Shown here: positions 1 to 8,893 of the stretch, piece after piece
Numbering within the stretch: the stretch's first letter is position 1
Layout of the letters: every line of letters begins with the position of its first letter
Notes under the pieces: generated by a model
Told to the model about the DNA's origin: nothing
Database searches by the model: none
What the model saw: only the letters and a program-made list of their open reading frames with translations
Assembly (NCBI GenBank): GCA_045639325.1
Contig: JAZUCU010000038.1
Location: 1 to 64,000, forward strand
DNA length: 64,000 bases
Source: RGIG8244 sp045639325
Lineage (GTDB): Bacteria; Verrucomicrobiota; Lentisphaeria; Victivallales; UBA1829
Direction of reading: 5' to 3'
Position numbers and translations under genes: made by a program

Positions 1-3000
1 GCCTTCGATTCGGGCTTGTACGCCGTCATGACCGAAATTACTCTTGTAGGTTCCGCCAGTGGTGACGATCAATTCATAACCGGCAGCGATGGCATCTGCA
101 TGAGTCATGCCGGAACCATTGAGTGTCGCACTGATGGTTCCGACGACAACGCTGGAAACGGTACTCCATTCGCCTTTATTACCCACATTATCGACTGCCT
201 GTACACGGACATAATAGGTTCCGTCGGCGAAATCCGTTGCCGAAAAAGTTGTTCCAGTAACGGTTGCAGACTTTTCGATTGTGGAGAAAGTAGAGGATTT
301 TGAAATTTCGACATTATATTCTTTTACGCCGCTTACGGAATCGGATGCAGTGTTCCAGTTGACCGTAATTGAATTGTTGGTTGCTTTACCGGAAACTGTA
401 ACTTTTGATGGTGCTTTATTGTCGATCAAAAGATTTTCAACATTACTCCATTCGCCCTTGTTGCCGGTATAGTCTTCTGCCTGAATACGGATAAAATAGT
501 TGCCGTCAGCTAAAGAAGAAAAGTCGTATGCGTTCTCTGTCGATTTATATGTTCCGATCAGAGAATTGAAATTGGCAGTGGAAGAAACCTGAATATTATA
601 CTGTTTTACTCCATTGCCGCCCCAGTTGTCATGAGTATCATCCCAAACGGCGGTTGTGCCTTCCATCACAATGCCTGAAACCTGATCCGGTGCTTCGGTA
701 TCGGTAAGAATACGCTGAGACCAGCCGTCTTCATCCTGTGCCTGGAATTGGATGAAGTTGTCTTTTTCCGTGATAATAGTAAATGTTTTGCTTTGGTTGT
801 ATAGCTCAATTGCAAATTCGTATATTGCGAATGTACCATCACTGGAAACGACCAAGCGAACCTTGTCCAAATCTGCGATAGCGGACCAGTCATAAGTTAC
901 TTCAACCAAATCGCTGGATTTTTCATCAAAGCAAACTTGCAAAGTATTTTTTGCAAAAGTTGCATCACGGTTGACAATGATGGTCGTAGAGCCGCCTGTC
1001 ATCATCTGAACATAAGATGAAATCTTCAAGCTCTTATTAACGGAAATGGTATTTGTTCCCATGTTCAAGTCAATGGCTCCGGCCATTTCTGTATCAGCAT
1101 TGAGTGTGATCTTATCATTTCCATCACCCATATCAATATTATTGGTAAAGGTCGTTTCAGCAGAAACGGTAATAATGTCATTGCCACCGCCGAGCGAAAG
1201 AACTCCGCTGACCGTTGATTCATTGGTGACTGTAATAAGGTCTTGAGCATTCCCCCCGATGATATTGCTTTCTATCTGAATTTTATCAAGTGTTAAATCA
1301 AATCCGGTATTGGCATTCAGTGTAACGATATCACAGGATATGTGTCCGGAGCCAGTTAGCCGCAATTTACTGATTTGCAGTTCTCCATCGGACAGGGAAT
1401 ATCCTTTTGTATCAATTAAGTCAGAGCCCTCACTTAGATTTATTGTACCAATCGTCTTGTCACATTCCAGAAGAATATGGTCATTCAAGGAACTCAAATG
1501 TAATTCAGCATCAGCACTAATAGTCCATACACCTAAATTTATAACACTGGTGTTATTGTTCAACTTACAAGTACCTTCTAGAATATTCCATGAACCGTAA
1601 AAATCAGAAATATCAGAGTTGATTATCCAAGTGCCATATCCAGATTTAGTAATAGTGCTACTTGTTGTTCCTGCGAGAGAATCACTTTCAGTACTATTTC
1701 CGATAGTTAAGGTCCCGTTGATTTCAAAGGTCGCATTACTGTTTTCATCCAAATAAATAAAACCTCCCAAATCTGCGCTGTTGTAAATATTTACTATATC
1801 TTTATCTTCATTGACAAAATACGTCATTGAGGAATTTTTTAATGCAATTGCTCCCCCGAAAGAGGAAGACATTGACTTCGCATAATTGTTTGTAAAAACA
1901 GCATCCGTTAAAAATACATCCGAATTTTCTACTGCAAGAGCACCACCGGATGCAACAGCTGAAACATAATTTGATTCCTGATTTATTTGCTCTGAAACAT
2001 CTAAAATGCAAGAAACATAGTTTTCATCAAAAGTAACTGCATTTAATGCTATATTACCATCGGTATGATAGATAGCCCCCCCCTTTGCAATGGCTGCAAT
2101 ATGCACATCTTTATTGGTGGATGTATTCGTATTGAGTTTACCACTGGCATGAGCATAATTTTTCGTTAAGAAAATTTTCGTCAGGTTTGCTGTTCCGCTG
2201 GATAGAGCCATAGCTCCTCCGCCGACAAAAATATCAATAATGGTATTACCACTGGTATAGGAATCGTTCAGACTGTCGGCAATGGAAAAATTCTTCGTTA
2301 AAACAGTATCTGAGATGGAAATGGTGCCTGTATTTTGAAAAATTGCCCCCCCTAATGCAGTTGTTTTCAGAATCGCATTCCCTTGCGCAGAGATAATTGG
2401 ATCGGTTTTCAAATACCTTTGTGCATATCCACCACCAATGTAACCATGAGAAGATGCTGTTGCAATAGGGATAAAAATATTTTCCACCTTTGAATTTACT
2501 TTAGCGCAGTTTTCAGAAAAAGTAGCACTAGTCAAATTGGCATTGACTGAAGATAATTGTATTGCTCCACCATTTGCCCATGCGTCTGCTGTTGCGTTAG
2601 CTGTTACATATGAAATAGCTGTTGCATAAGCTGTAACAGAACCAGGAGAAAAACCGTTATACACTGAATCACCTGCGTATGCTATAGCTGTTGTAACTGC
2701 TGTTGCCCACGCAGTGCTTTTTGCTTCAGCATCAACATGGTTTCGCAAAAAGGCAACGTTTTCAATGTTAAGAACACCAGATTGCTGTGCTATCGCTCCT
2801 CCTGAAGCATAATTTTCTGAATGCGCATTAGCGACAGCGTTTGCCAATGCTGTTGTAAATTGCCTTTGCCAACCATCTGCGTCAGCCCAAGCAGTAATAA
2901 CAGCTTCAGAATAGGAATCGGAAAATACGGAGGCTGAATTGTCCGAAAATGTTGTGTTTTTGAGAGCTAAAACGCCTGAATTATGCTGAATCGCACCACC

Positions 3001-3918
3001 AGCAGCATTTGCGTAATTTGAACAATATGCAACATCATTTGTGTCATAAATATCTTCGGCTGGGGCGACTAAATTGTAGTTGTAGCCTGGGGCTGGAGCC
3101 GAACCTACAAATGCTGTTGCATTAGCAGTCGCAGATGCAGTTGATAAATTTGAGCTAAAAACAGCATCATTGATTACTAATTGACCAGAATTATGGGCAA
3201 TAGCTCCGCCACTAGCATATGCTTCAACAAGCGCATAAGCGGTGGCTTTAGCCGTAGCTGCACCATAGCGGTAAAATCCACGTCCGTAATCCTTGTACAA
3301 AGTATTGTGGACTCGCAATACTGCAGTTGCATTCGATGAAGAAGAAGCTTTTGCATGACATGAATTCGATTCAAAGTTGACTGCATTTATTTCTAAGTCA
3401 TCATTACTGTAGTTAATAGCTCCGCCTTTTGCATTGGTCAAACCTATGGAAGAACCATCTGCATTGGCACTCCCAAAGGAATAAGATGTAAGTGAAGCTG
3501 ATGGATGAGTAGTGTTTATATATGTGGATGCTGTTGGTTGGGCTACAACAATTGTCCCAGCAGATACCATTGCATCGGCTGTATTTTTTTTGAAAATGAT
3601 GTTTTGTAAAGTTTTATTTGTTAAACTATCGCTAAGTGCTTTTCCTGTCGCAGTAGCTGAAATATTAGCTTGTTTTTTTGCTGTTGCGCTTACATATGAA
3701 CGCTCATAAATCCAACTACTTGATGCGGTAGAATAAACTAAATGGGAATTCGTTGCTGTTGCATGTGCTAATTCCGTTGCTGTTGCAGTGGCATATATTG
3801 AATGTATAATCTGATAAAAAGCTGACTTATCAGATTGCTGCCCCAATAATTGCTGAAATGCAACATCGGCTCCCGTTAAGTCATATTCTTCGTGATTATT
3901 ATCTTCCGTATAAGACAT
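1..3918 (-). CDS. Giant beta-helix/FN3 surface adhesin, C-terminus cut by window edge
   Basis: Reading the minus strand from ATG at 3918 gives an open frame of 1306 codons that runs off the left edge. The start MSYTEDNNHEEYDLTG has an AAAGGA ribosome site upstream but no signal peptide. Residues about 40-80 and several later stretches are rich in Ala-Thr alternation. From about residue 165 to 690 the motif GGAI/GGAL recurs every 40-60 residues with DxxFxxN-like strands, as in polymorphic outer-membrane or parallel beta-helix adhesins. Around residues 905-940 are GGGND and GDGND turns resembling RTX calcium sites. Two FN3-like modules with (N/G)xGEWS endings occupy roughly 1076-1258, then a TTGG AIDA-like start. 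It lies 42 nt downstream of the heptosyltransferase gene, so it is probably its substrate. Family placement is by pattern, not by search. Confidence 0.85.
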   Translation of the reverse strand, partial: MSYTEDNNHEEYDLTGADVAFQQLLGQQSDKSAFYQIIHSIYATATATELAHATATNSHLVYSTASSSWIYERSYVSATAKKQANISATATGKALSDSLTNKTLQNIIFKKNTADAMVSAGTIVVAQPTASTYINTTHPSASLTSYSFGSANADGSSIGLTNAKGGAINYSNDDLEINAVNFESNSCHAKASSSSNATAVLRVHNTLYKDYGRGFYRYGAATAKATAYALVEAYASGGAIAHNSGQLVINDAVFSSNLSTASATANATAFVGSAPAPGYNYNLVAPAEDIYDTNDVAYCSNYANAAGGAIQHNSGVLALKNTTFSDNSASVFSDSYSEAVITAWADADGWQRQFTTALANAVANAHSENYASGGAIAQQSGVLNIENVAFLRNHVDAEAKSTAWATAVTTAIAYAGDSVYNGFSPGSVTAYATAISYVTANATADAWANGGAIQLSSVNANLTSATFSENCAKVNSKVENIFIPIATASSHGYIGGGYAQRYLKTDPIISAQGNAILKTTALGGAIFQNTGTISISDTVLTKNFSIADSLNDSYTSGNTIIDIFVGGGAMALSSGTANLTKIFLTKNYAHASGKLNTNTSTNKDVHIAAIAKGGAIYHTDGNIALNAVTFDENYVSCILDVSEQINQESNYVSAVASGGALAVENSDVFLTDAVFTNNYAKSMSSSFGGAIALKNSSMTYFVNEDKDIVNIYNSADLGGFIYLDENSNATFEINGTLTIGNSTESDSLAGTTSSTITKSGYGTWIINSDISDFYGSWNILEGTCKLNNNTSVINLGVWTISADAELHLSSLNDHILLECDKTIGTINLSEGSDLIDTKGYSLSDGELQISKLRLTGSGHISCDIVTLNANTGFDLTLDKIQIESNIIGGNAQDLITVTNESTVSGVLSLGGGNDIITVSAETTFTNNIDMGDGNDKITLNADTEMAGAIDLNMGTNTISVNKSLKISSYVQMMTGGSTTIIVNRDATFAKNTLQVCFDEKSSDLVEVTYDWSAIADLDKVRLVVSSDGTFAIYEFAIELYNQSKTFTIITEKDNFIQFQAQDEDGWSQRILTDTEAPDQVSGIVMEGTTAVWDDTHDNWGGNGVKQYNIQVSSTANFNSLIGTYKSTENAYDFSSLADGNYFIRIQAEDYTGNKGEWSNVENLLIDNKAPSKVTVSGKATNNSITVNWNTASDSVSGVKEYNVEISKSSTFSTIEKSATVTGTTFSATDFADGTYYVRVQAVDNVGNKGEWSTVSSVVVGTISATLNGSGMTHADAIAAGYELIVTTGGTYKSNFGHDGVQARIEG

Positions 3919-3960
3919 TACTCGATCCTTTCAAATATTATCAATAACATTTTACTAGTG

Positions 3961-5175
3961 TTATTTTTTGTCCAGTTCTTCTATTACTTTATCAATCATA
4001 TCCATTACCTGATCGGCGGTGATCATCGCCGTACACTCGTAACGCCGGTCAGTGCCTGCCAAGCGGGGACAGTGCCAGAAATCCGCAAGATTGAAATCCT
4101 TGAACTCATTCCAGCAGCTGTTGCAGGCATTGTAATTGATGACCCGGTAGGGGGTCTTGTATTCATTGAGGGGATTCGTAAAGCCGGAAATCAGGATCAC
4201 AGGAATGTTGCATCCCCATGCCAGCCAGCTTAATCCACTGCTCAATCCAATATAAAAATCTGCATCTTTCAGCAAATTTATTCGCTCCTGAAGCGGTAAA
4301 GCTCCGGTAAAGTCCTCTGCACCTTCCGGTTTGCGGATGAATGTTCCGGCTTTGCCGCCGATCCGGTCTTTATCGATACACAATACACGGTAACCTTTGC
4401 TTTTCAAATAATCCACCACACGGTCCCAGCCTTCCGGATTGTTCCAATATTTCGCAAGACTGGTGCTCTGCACGCCGATACAGACATATTTTTCTTTGAT
4501 TTGCCGGGGCGCAGATAAATCAAAACGCGGCGGAATATCGCTGTCATCCACTCCAAAAATATGTGCCGCCACCCGATGCAACCCCACATAACGGTGATCC
4601 ACCGGCTGATGAGTCACGTTACCCAATTCATAAAGCCCCACATTGTAGTTTGCATAAGACTGGATTTCGGCAGCTTCTTCTTTGGAAACAAATTTGATTT
4701 GCGGATACTGATTTTTGACGATTTCTGCAAACCAATCAGAAACAACACAAGTAAGTTTGCAGTTTAATTTCTGCTGAAAACGTTCCACATAGCTGAACCA
4801 GGCAATCGAATCACCGAGGGTATGGACAGGAAAACGTACCACAACCTCTTTATCCGTTGCATCAAAATCATGCATATAAAGCAGCTTATCGTCGGAAACT
4901 TCTGAAATGACCAACCGGAATTTGATAAAATATTTTTTGAAACTGAAAACGACACAATCGCCGCCTTCCGGGGTGATGGCATCGTAAACACAGGATTTTG
5001 TCCCCAAATCCACAAAACGGATGTGATAAGATTTTGCTCCTTTCGGAATCAGCACACGCAAACCGTCGTTGAAGTCAAACTTGATTCCGTCGATAGCATC
5101 CTGCGTCGGAACTTTCGGAATATCGCCGAAAGTGATTGCCATTGCATTGTTCTGTTGTTCGTTCTGTTTTTCCAT
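3961..5175 (-). CDS. Autotransporter (strand-loop-strand) O-heptosyltransferase, TibC/Aah family
   Basis: This 404-residue protein should transfer heptose from an ADP-heptose donor to Ser/Thr residues of AIDA-type repeat adhesins in the cytoplasm before export. The middle and C-terminal part looks like a GT9 heptosyltransferase fold: KYVCIGVQSTSLAKYWNNP, then LKDADFYIGLSSGLSWLAWG, then VILISGFTNP. The C-terminal cysteines Cys351, Cys354, Cys369 and Cys381 match the iron-binding finger known in TibC-type enzymes and separate it from LPS heptosyltransferases. It directly precedes the beta-helix adhesin, the same order as tibC-tibA and aah-aidA. I see no clear ribosome site before ATG 5175; an internal ATG at 5142 is not better. 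Confidence in the family is high; the sugar used is inferred. Confidence 0.88.
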   Translation of the reverse strand: MEKQNEQQNNAMAITFGDIPKVPTQDAIDGIKFDFNDGLRVLIPKGAKSYHIRFVDLGTKSCVYDAITPEGGDCVVFSFKKYFIKFRLVISEVSDDKLLYMHDFDATDKEVVVRFPVHTLGDSIAWFSYVERFQQKLNCKLTCVVSDWFAEIVKNQYPQIKFVSKEEAAEIQSYANYNVGLYELGNVTHQPVDHRYVGLHRVAAHIFGVDDSDIPPRFDLSAPRQIKEKYVCIGVQSTSLAKYWNNPEGWDRVVDYLKSKGYRVLCIDKDRIGGKAGTFIRKPEGAEDFTGALPLQERINLLKDADFYIGLSSGLSWLAWGCNIPVILISGFTNPLNEYKTPYRVINYNACNSCWNEFKDFNLADFWHCPRLAGTDRRYECTAMITADQVMDMIDKVIEELDKK

Positions 5176-5224
5176 ATTTTTTTTAGCAAAAAAGGGGCAT
5201 TATGTACGGAAAAATGAGTGGATA

Positions 5225-5250
5225 CATCGCATAATATACCTTATGTGAAG
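5225..5250. repeat. 26-bp imperfect palindrome, left copy
   Basis: The pattern is CWTC-N-CATAA-N6-TTATG-N-GAAG, with one mismatch in the outer arm (CATC for CTTC). Its mirror copy lies 110 bp away (centre to centre). Both sit in the divergent gap between the heptosyltransferase-adhesin operon and speA. They could be paired operators for a dimeric regulator or the ends of a small non-autonomous element. Confidence 0.65.
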
Positions 5251-5334
5251 TCAAAATGGCGTTTTTTGAGTTCAAAATAAAGAGAATAAAATTGGCGGAA
5301 CTAAAGAAAAAGGTGTAATTTTGTGCAGGAATGA

Positions 5335-5360
5335 CTTCACATAAGGTATATTATGCGAAG
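5335..5360. repeat. 26-bp palindrome, right copy
   Basis: CTTC-a-CATAA-ggtata-TTATG-c-GAAG is a clean interrupted palindrome. The 24 bases 5333-5356 are the exact reverse complement of 5229-5252. The central AGGTATATTAT also resembles a -10 box. The 80 bp between the inner ends hold no gene. The rest of the 5176-5571 gap is AT-rich and holds only the speA promoter. Confidence 0.7.
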
Positions 5361-5483
5361 TAACGGATTTCTATTTTAATTAATATAATGGGTAAAGGGC
5401 TAATTGCAAGTAAAATAATATTTTTTTTCTGAAATTTTATAGGAATGTCGGCTTAACTTTTTTCAGACTTTTGAATTTGTTTC

Positions 5484-5512
5484 TTGAAATCACAAAAAAT
5501 CCGTGCTATATT
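5484..5512 (+). promoter_or_regulatory. speA promoter
   Basis: TTGAAA at 5484-5489, a 17-bp spacer and TATATT at 5507-5512 preceded by GTGC. This leaves a leader of about 50 nt before ATG 5572. The same box pattern recurs before several other genes in the window. Confidence 0.75.
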
Positions 5513-5571
5513 ATTCTGCTGTATTTTTTTGTTTAAACCGAAAGTTTTTCAACAGGAATGGATGTCAGGAT

Positions 5572-7491
5572 ATGAAAAACAGAAAAACTACTTTTGAAAA
5601 TTGGTCCGCCGCGGATTCTGCGGAACTTTACGGTATCAATGAATGGGGTGCCGGATATTTCAATGTCAATGAAAAAGGGGAAGTCCTGATCTCTCCTTAT
5701 CCGGGCAAAGCATCGGCAAATCTGTATGACATTGTGGAAGGTATCCGGGAACGCGGTATGAATATGCCGGTTCTGCTGCGTATCAGCAATATTCTTGACT
5801 CCCAGATCCGTCTGCTTCATTCCAGTTTCCGCGAGGCGATCAAGTCCACCGGATACAAGGGCGAATACAAAGGTGTTTTTCCGATCAAGGTCAATCAGCA
5901 GCAGGAAGTTATCGAAGATGTCGCCTGTTTCGGACGTGAATTCAATCACGGACTGGAAGCCGGCAGTAAAGCGGAATTGATTGCCGCTCTCGGCACTCTC
6001 GACAACAAACAGGCGTGTATCGTCTGTAACGGATACAAGGATGAGGAATTTATCGACCTCGGGTTATCCGCAATCAAGCTCGGCTTCTGCTGTATTCTGG
6101 TGGTGGAAATGCCATCGGAACTGAATATGATCATTGAACGCAGCCGTGCGTTGAACATCAAGCCGTTGATCGGGGTGCGTATGAAACTCTCCACCAGAGC
6201 CAGCGGTCAGTGGGTGGAATCCGGCGGAGACCGCAGTGTATTCGGATTGAATACGGCGGAACTGATGGAACTTGTGGATAAACTCCGGGACGAAAATATG
6301 TTGGACTGCTTCCGACTTCTGCATTATCACATCGGCTCCCAGATTCCGAACATTCGCGACATCCGTGCCGGTGCGCTGGAAGCTGCCCGTGTTTATGCCG
6401 GTCTGGTGGAAGAAGGTGCAGCCATGGGTTATCTTGACCTGGGCGGCGGCCTTGCGGTGGATTATGACGGATCCCACACCAACTACATGCACAGCCGTAA
6501 CTACACGCTGGCGGAATATTGTGTTGACGTGGTGGAAACGATCGGGGAGACATTGACGGCGAAAGGGATTGATCACCCGGTGATTATTACAGAATCGGGA
6601 CGTCATACGATTGCTTATTTCTCCATTCTGCTGTTCAACATTCTGGGTGTGACGAAATTTGAACCATCCCGGATTCCTTCCGAAATTCCGGATGATGCCA
6701 ACGAAATGACGAAAGACCTGATGAATGTGTTGAAGACCATCAACCCGCGGAATCTTCAGGAATGTTTCCATGACGCGATTTATTATCGTGATGAAATCCG
6801 TATTCTGTTTAAGAACGGGCGTATTTCCCTGCGGGAACGTGCGATTGCGGAAAGTACATTCTGGCATATTATGGTATCCATCAACAAGGAAGTGAAAAAA
6901 CTTTCTTACGTCCCTGACGAATTTGAAAATCTCGATACCGCTCTTGCGGATATCTATTATGCCAATATCAGTGTGTTCCAATCGCTGCCCGACGCCTGGG
7001 CGATCAAACAATTGTTCCCCATCATGCCGGTTCACCGTTTGACAGAAAAGCCCACGCGCAATGCTATTATTTCCGACATTACTTGTGATTGTGACGGCAA
7101 GCTGGATCAATTTGTGGATATTCACGATGACCGCCATACGCTTCCGCTGCATGAACTGCACCCGGAAGAAGAATATTATCTCGGCGTGTTTCTTGTGGGT
7201 GCGTATCAGGAAACGCTGGGTGACCTGCACAACCTGCTTGGGGATACGAACGTTGTCAGCGTGACGATTTCCCCGGAAGACGGCCGGTTTGAAATTGTGA
7301 AGGAGCTGGAAGGCGACTCTGTGGCGGACGTGTTGAGTTATGTGGAATATTCGCCCCATGATCTGGTGGAACGCTTCCGTTCGATTGCGGAGCGTGCGGT
7401 TCGGGAAAAAATGATTACGCCGTCGGAACGCCGTGAGATCATGCGGATGTACGAAGGCGGCTTGCGCGGATATACCTATTTTGAGCGTTGA
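5572..7491 (+). CDS. speA: Biosynthetic arginine decarboxylase
   Basis: The enzyme decarboxylates arginine to agmatine with PLP, the first step of the agmatine route to putrescine. The 639-residue product has the expected length. It shows FPIKVNQQ carrying the PLP lysine, HYHIGSQIPNIRDIRAG, the phosphate loop DLGGGLAVDYDGS, and a C-terminal GLRGYTYFER tail typical of SpeA. I chose ATG 5572 because GTCAGGA lies just upstream; the frame is open further upstream but no ribosome site supports an earlier start. The MFS gene follows after 26 nt, so the two are probably co-transcribed. No agmatine ureohydrolase or deiminase gene is in the window. Confidence 0.95.
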   Translation: MKNRKTTFENWSAADSAELYGINEWGAGYFNVNEKGEVLISPYPGKASANLYDIVEGIRERGMNMPVLLRISNILDSQIRLLHSSFREAIKSTGYKGEYKGVFPIKVNQQQEVIEDVACFGREFNHGLEAGSKAELIAALGTLDNKQACIVCNGYKDEEFIDLGLSAIKLGFCCILVVEMPSELNMIIERSRALNIKPLIGVRMKLSTRASGQWVESGGDRSVFGLNTAELMELVDKLRDENMLDCFRLLHYHIGSQIPNIRDIRAGALEAARVYAGLVEEGAAMGYLDLGGGLAVDYDGSHTNYMHSRNYTLAEYCVDVVETIGETLTAKGIDHPVIITESGRHTIAYFSILLFNILGVTKFEPSRIPSEIPDDANEMTKDLMNVLKTINPRNLQECFHDAIYYRDEIRILFKNGRISLRERAIAESTFWHIMVSINKEVKKLSYVPDEFENLDTALADIYYANISVFQSLPDAWAIKQLFPIMPVHRLTEKPTRNAIISDITCDCDGKLDQFVDIHDDRHTLPLHELHPEEEYYLGVFLVGAYQETLGDLHNLLGDTNVVSVTISPEDGRFEIVKELEGDSVADVLSYVEYSPHDLVERFRSIAERAVREKMITPSERREIMRMYEGGLRGYTYFER

Positions 7492-7517
7492 TCAGGGAAA
7501 CAGGAGAAAGTATCCTT

Positions 7518-8810
7518 ATGGCTTATGCTGATACATTAAGTCCGGAAGTTCGGAAAAAAGCGCGGTTCAATGCGTTCTGCTGCACCTGGTTCGGATGCGT
7601 TTCGGAAGTAATGCTCGACAGTACCGCAATTGTTACTCTTTACATTTTTGCTCTCGGCGGGAGTGCTGCTGCGACCGTTTTGGTTGCCGGATTTTCCGGA
7701 ATCGTCAGTATGTTCTGTTTGATTCCCTCTGCCACGATCGTGACCCACCTGGGGTTGAAACGGTCGGTGAAATATGCGTGTCTGACCGGATGTTTCGGCT
7801 TACTGTTTGCCGCTACTGCGCCGTATTTCGGGGCTTATGGAAAATATGTTGCCATGCTGGGGTGTTTTATTTACTGTCTGCAACGTCCGTTATACGGGGC
7901 GACCTGGTATCCGTTGCTGGATAACTTTCTGCGGCCGCAGGATCGCGGTAACTTTTTCGGTGTGATGCGTTTTTCCTACATGCTGATCATCGGGATCCCG
8001 TTTTTCATTGTCGGTTTGTTCATGGGGAAAGAGGCATCTGTTCTGCTGTTGCAGTGCATTATTGCCTTTGCCGGTGTTGCGTTGCTGGGCAGATGGTATT
8101 TCATCAATAAATTTCCGCAGGATCCCAATGCAAAGGTGGAAATTCCGGAGATGAAAAAGGCGTTGAGTATCTCGTTGTACAATGGTCCGCTGACTGGATA
8201 CTCTGTTTATGTCTGCATGTTCAATATTGTGTATGCGCCGATTTACCCGTTGACTTTGGCGTATCTGAAAGAATATGTGAAATTATCGGCGGGGGATGTT
8301 CAGTTGATTTCCACGGTCTGGATCGGCGGACAGGTTATCCCGTTCCTGTTGTATGGTCTTATGCTGAAAAAGACAAGTTTGCGTTTTCTTGAAATTTCCG
8401 TACATATTACCGTTATGTGTGTGGCACTGGCATTATTTTTTCTGCCGACGACGCTTCCCGGTTTTGCATGGATCGTGGCGGCACTGGTGTTGATCCTTTC
8501 CATGGCACAGAGTTGTTATATGTGTAACAACTCTACTGAAATCATGGCATTGGCGCGACCGGGGAATAAAAATATGGCAATGGCATTCATTCAGACTTAT
8601 GCCGGTATGGGAGCTGCGTTGGGGCGCAATTTGACTTCTGTCATTCTTGCGATCGGGCTTCTGGCACCGCAATGGACTCTGGGAGGATTGACTTACAATC
8701 ATTATCAATCCATGTTTGTGATCTATGGCGTGATCGCATTGATTATCTTTATGCTGCTGCCGATTATGCCGTCTGTTATTCCAAAGCACGACGATCATTA
8801 CGAACCGTAA
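7518..8810 (+). CDS. Major facilitator superfamily permease
   Basis: The 430-residue product is a 12-helix-type membrane protein with hydrophobic segments along its whole length and a short charged loop near the middle (NKFPQDPNAKVEIPEMKKA). After helix 4 or so comes RPLYGATWYPLLDNFLRPQDRGNFFG, an MFS-like cytoplasmic loop. ATG 7518 is preceded by CAGGAGA at 7501-7507; an in-frame upstream start at 7488 would overlap speA and lacks a ribosome site. The position right after speA and before a terminator suggests a role in polyamine or arginine/agmatine movement, but that is only inference from linkage. No subfamily motif allows a substrate call. Confidence 0.75.
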   Translation: MAYADTLSPEVRKKARFNAFCCTWFGCVSEVMLDSTAIVTLYIFALGGSAAATVLVAGFSGIVSMFCLIPSATIVTHLGLKRSVKYACLTGCFGLLFAATAPYFGAYGKYVAMLGCFIYCLQRPLYGATWYPLLDNFLRPQDRGNFFGVMRFSYMLIIGIPFFIVGLFMGKEASVLLLQCIIAFAGVALLGRWYFINKFPQDPNAKVEIPEMKKALSISLYNGPLTGYSVYVCMFNIVYAPIYPLTLAYLKEYVKLSAGDVQLISTVWIGGQVIPFLLYGLMLKKTSLRFLEISVHITVMCVALALFFLPTTLPGFAWIVAALVLILSMAQSCYMCNNSTEIMALARPGNKNMAMAFIQTYAGMGAALGRNLTSVILAIGLLAPQWTLGGLTYNHYQSMFVIYGVIALIIFMLLPIMPSVIPKHDDHYEP

Positions 8811-8830
8811 TCCCCGGTTTGATTTAAAAT

Positions 8831-8877
8831 AAAAAACGCGGAATTTCTTCTTTGTGAAAGAAATTCCGCAATTTTTT
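8831..8877. terminator. Bidirectional intrinsic terminator
   Basis: GCGGAATTTCTT (8838-8849) pairs perfectly with AAGAAATTCCGC (8858-8869) across an 8-nt loop. The stem is flanked by A-rich sequence on the left and TTTTTTT on the right, so it can stop both the speA-MFS transcript and the long minus-strand sugar operon. Confidence 0.9.
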
Positions 8878-8893
8878 TGTGTCAGTGAGTTAC

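Noticed and set aside
5225..5360. Insertion sequence
   Set aside because: The inverted repeats enclose only 80-odd bp without any transposase frame, and no clear target duplication is visible, so IS is not supported; a MITE remains possible.
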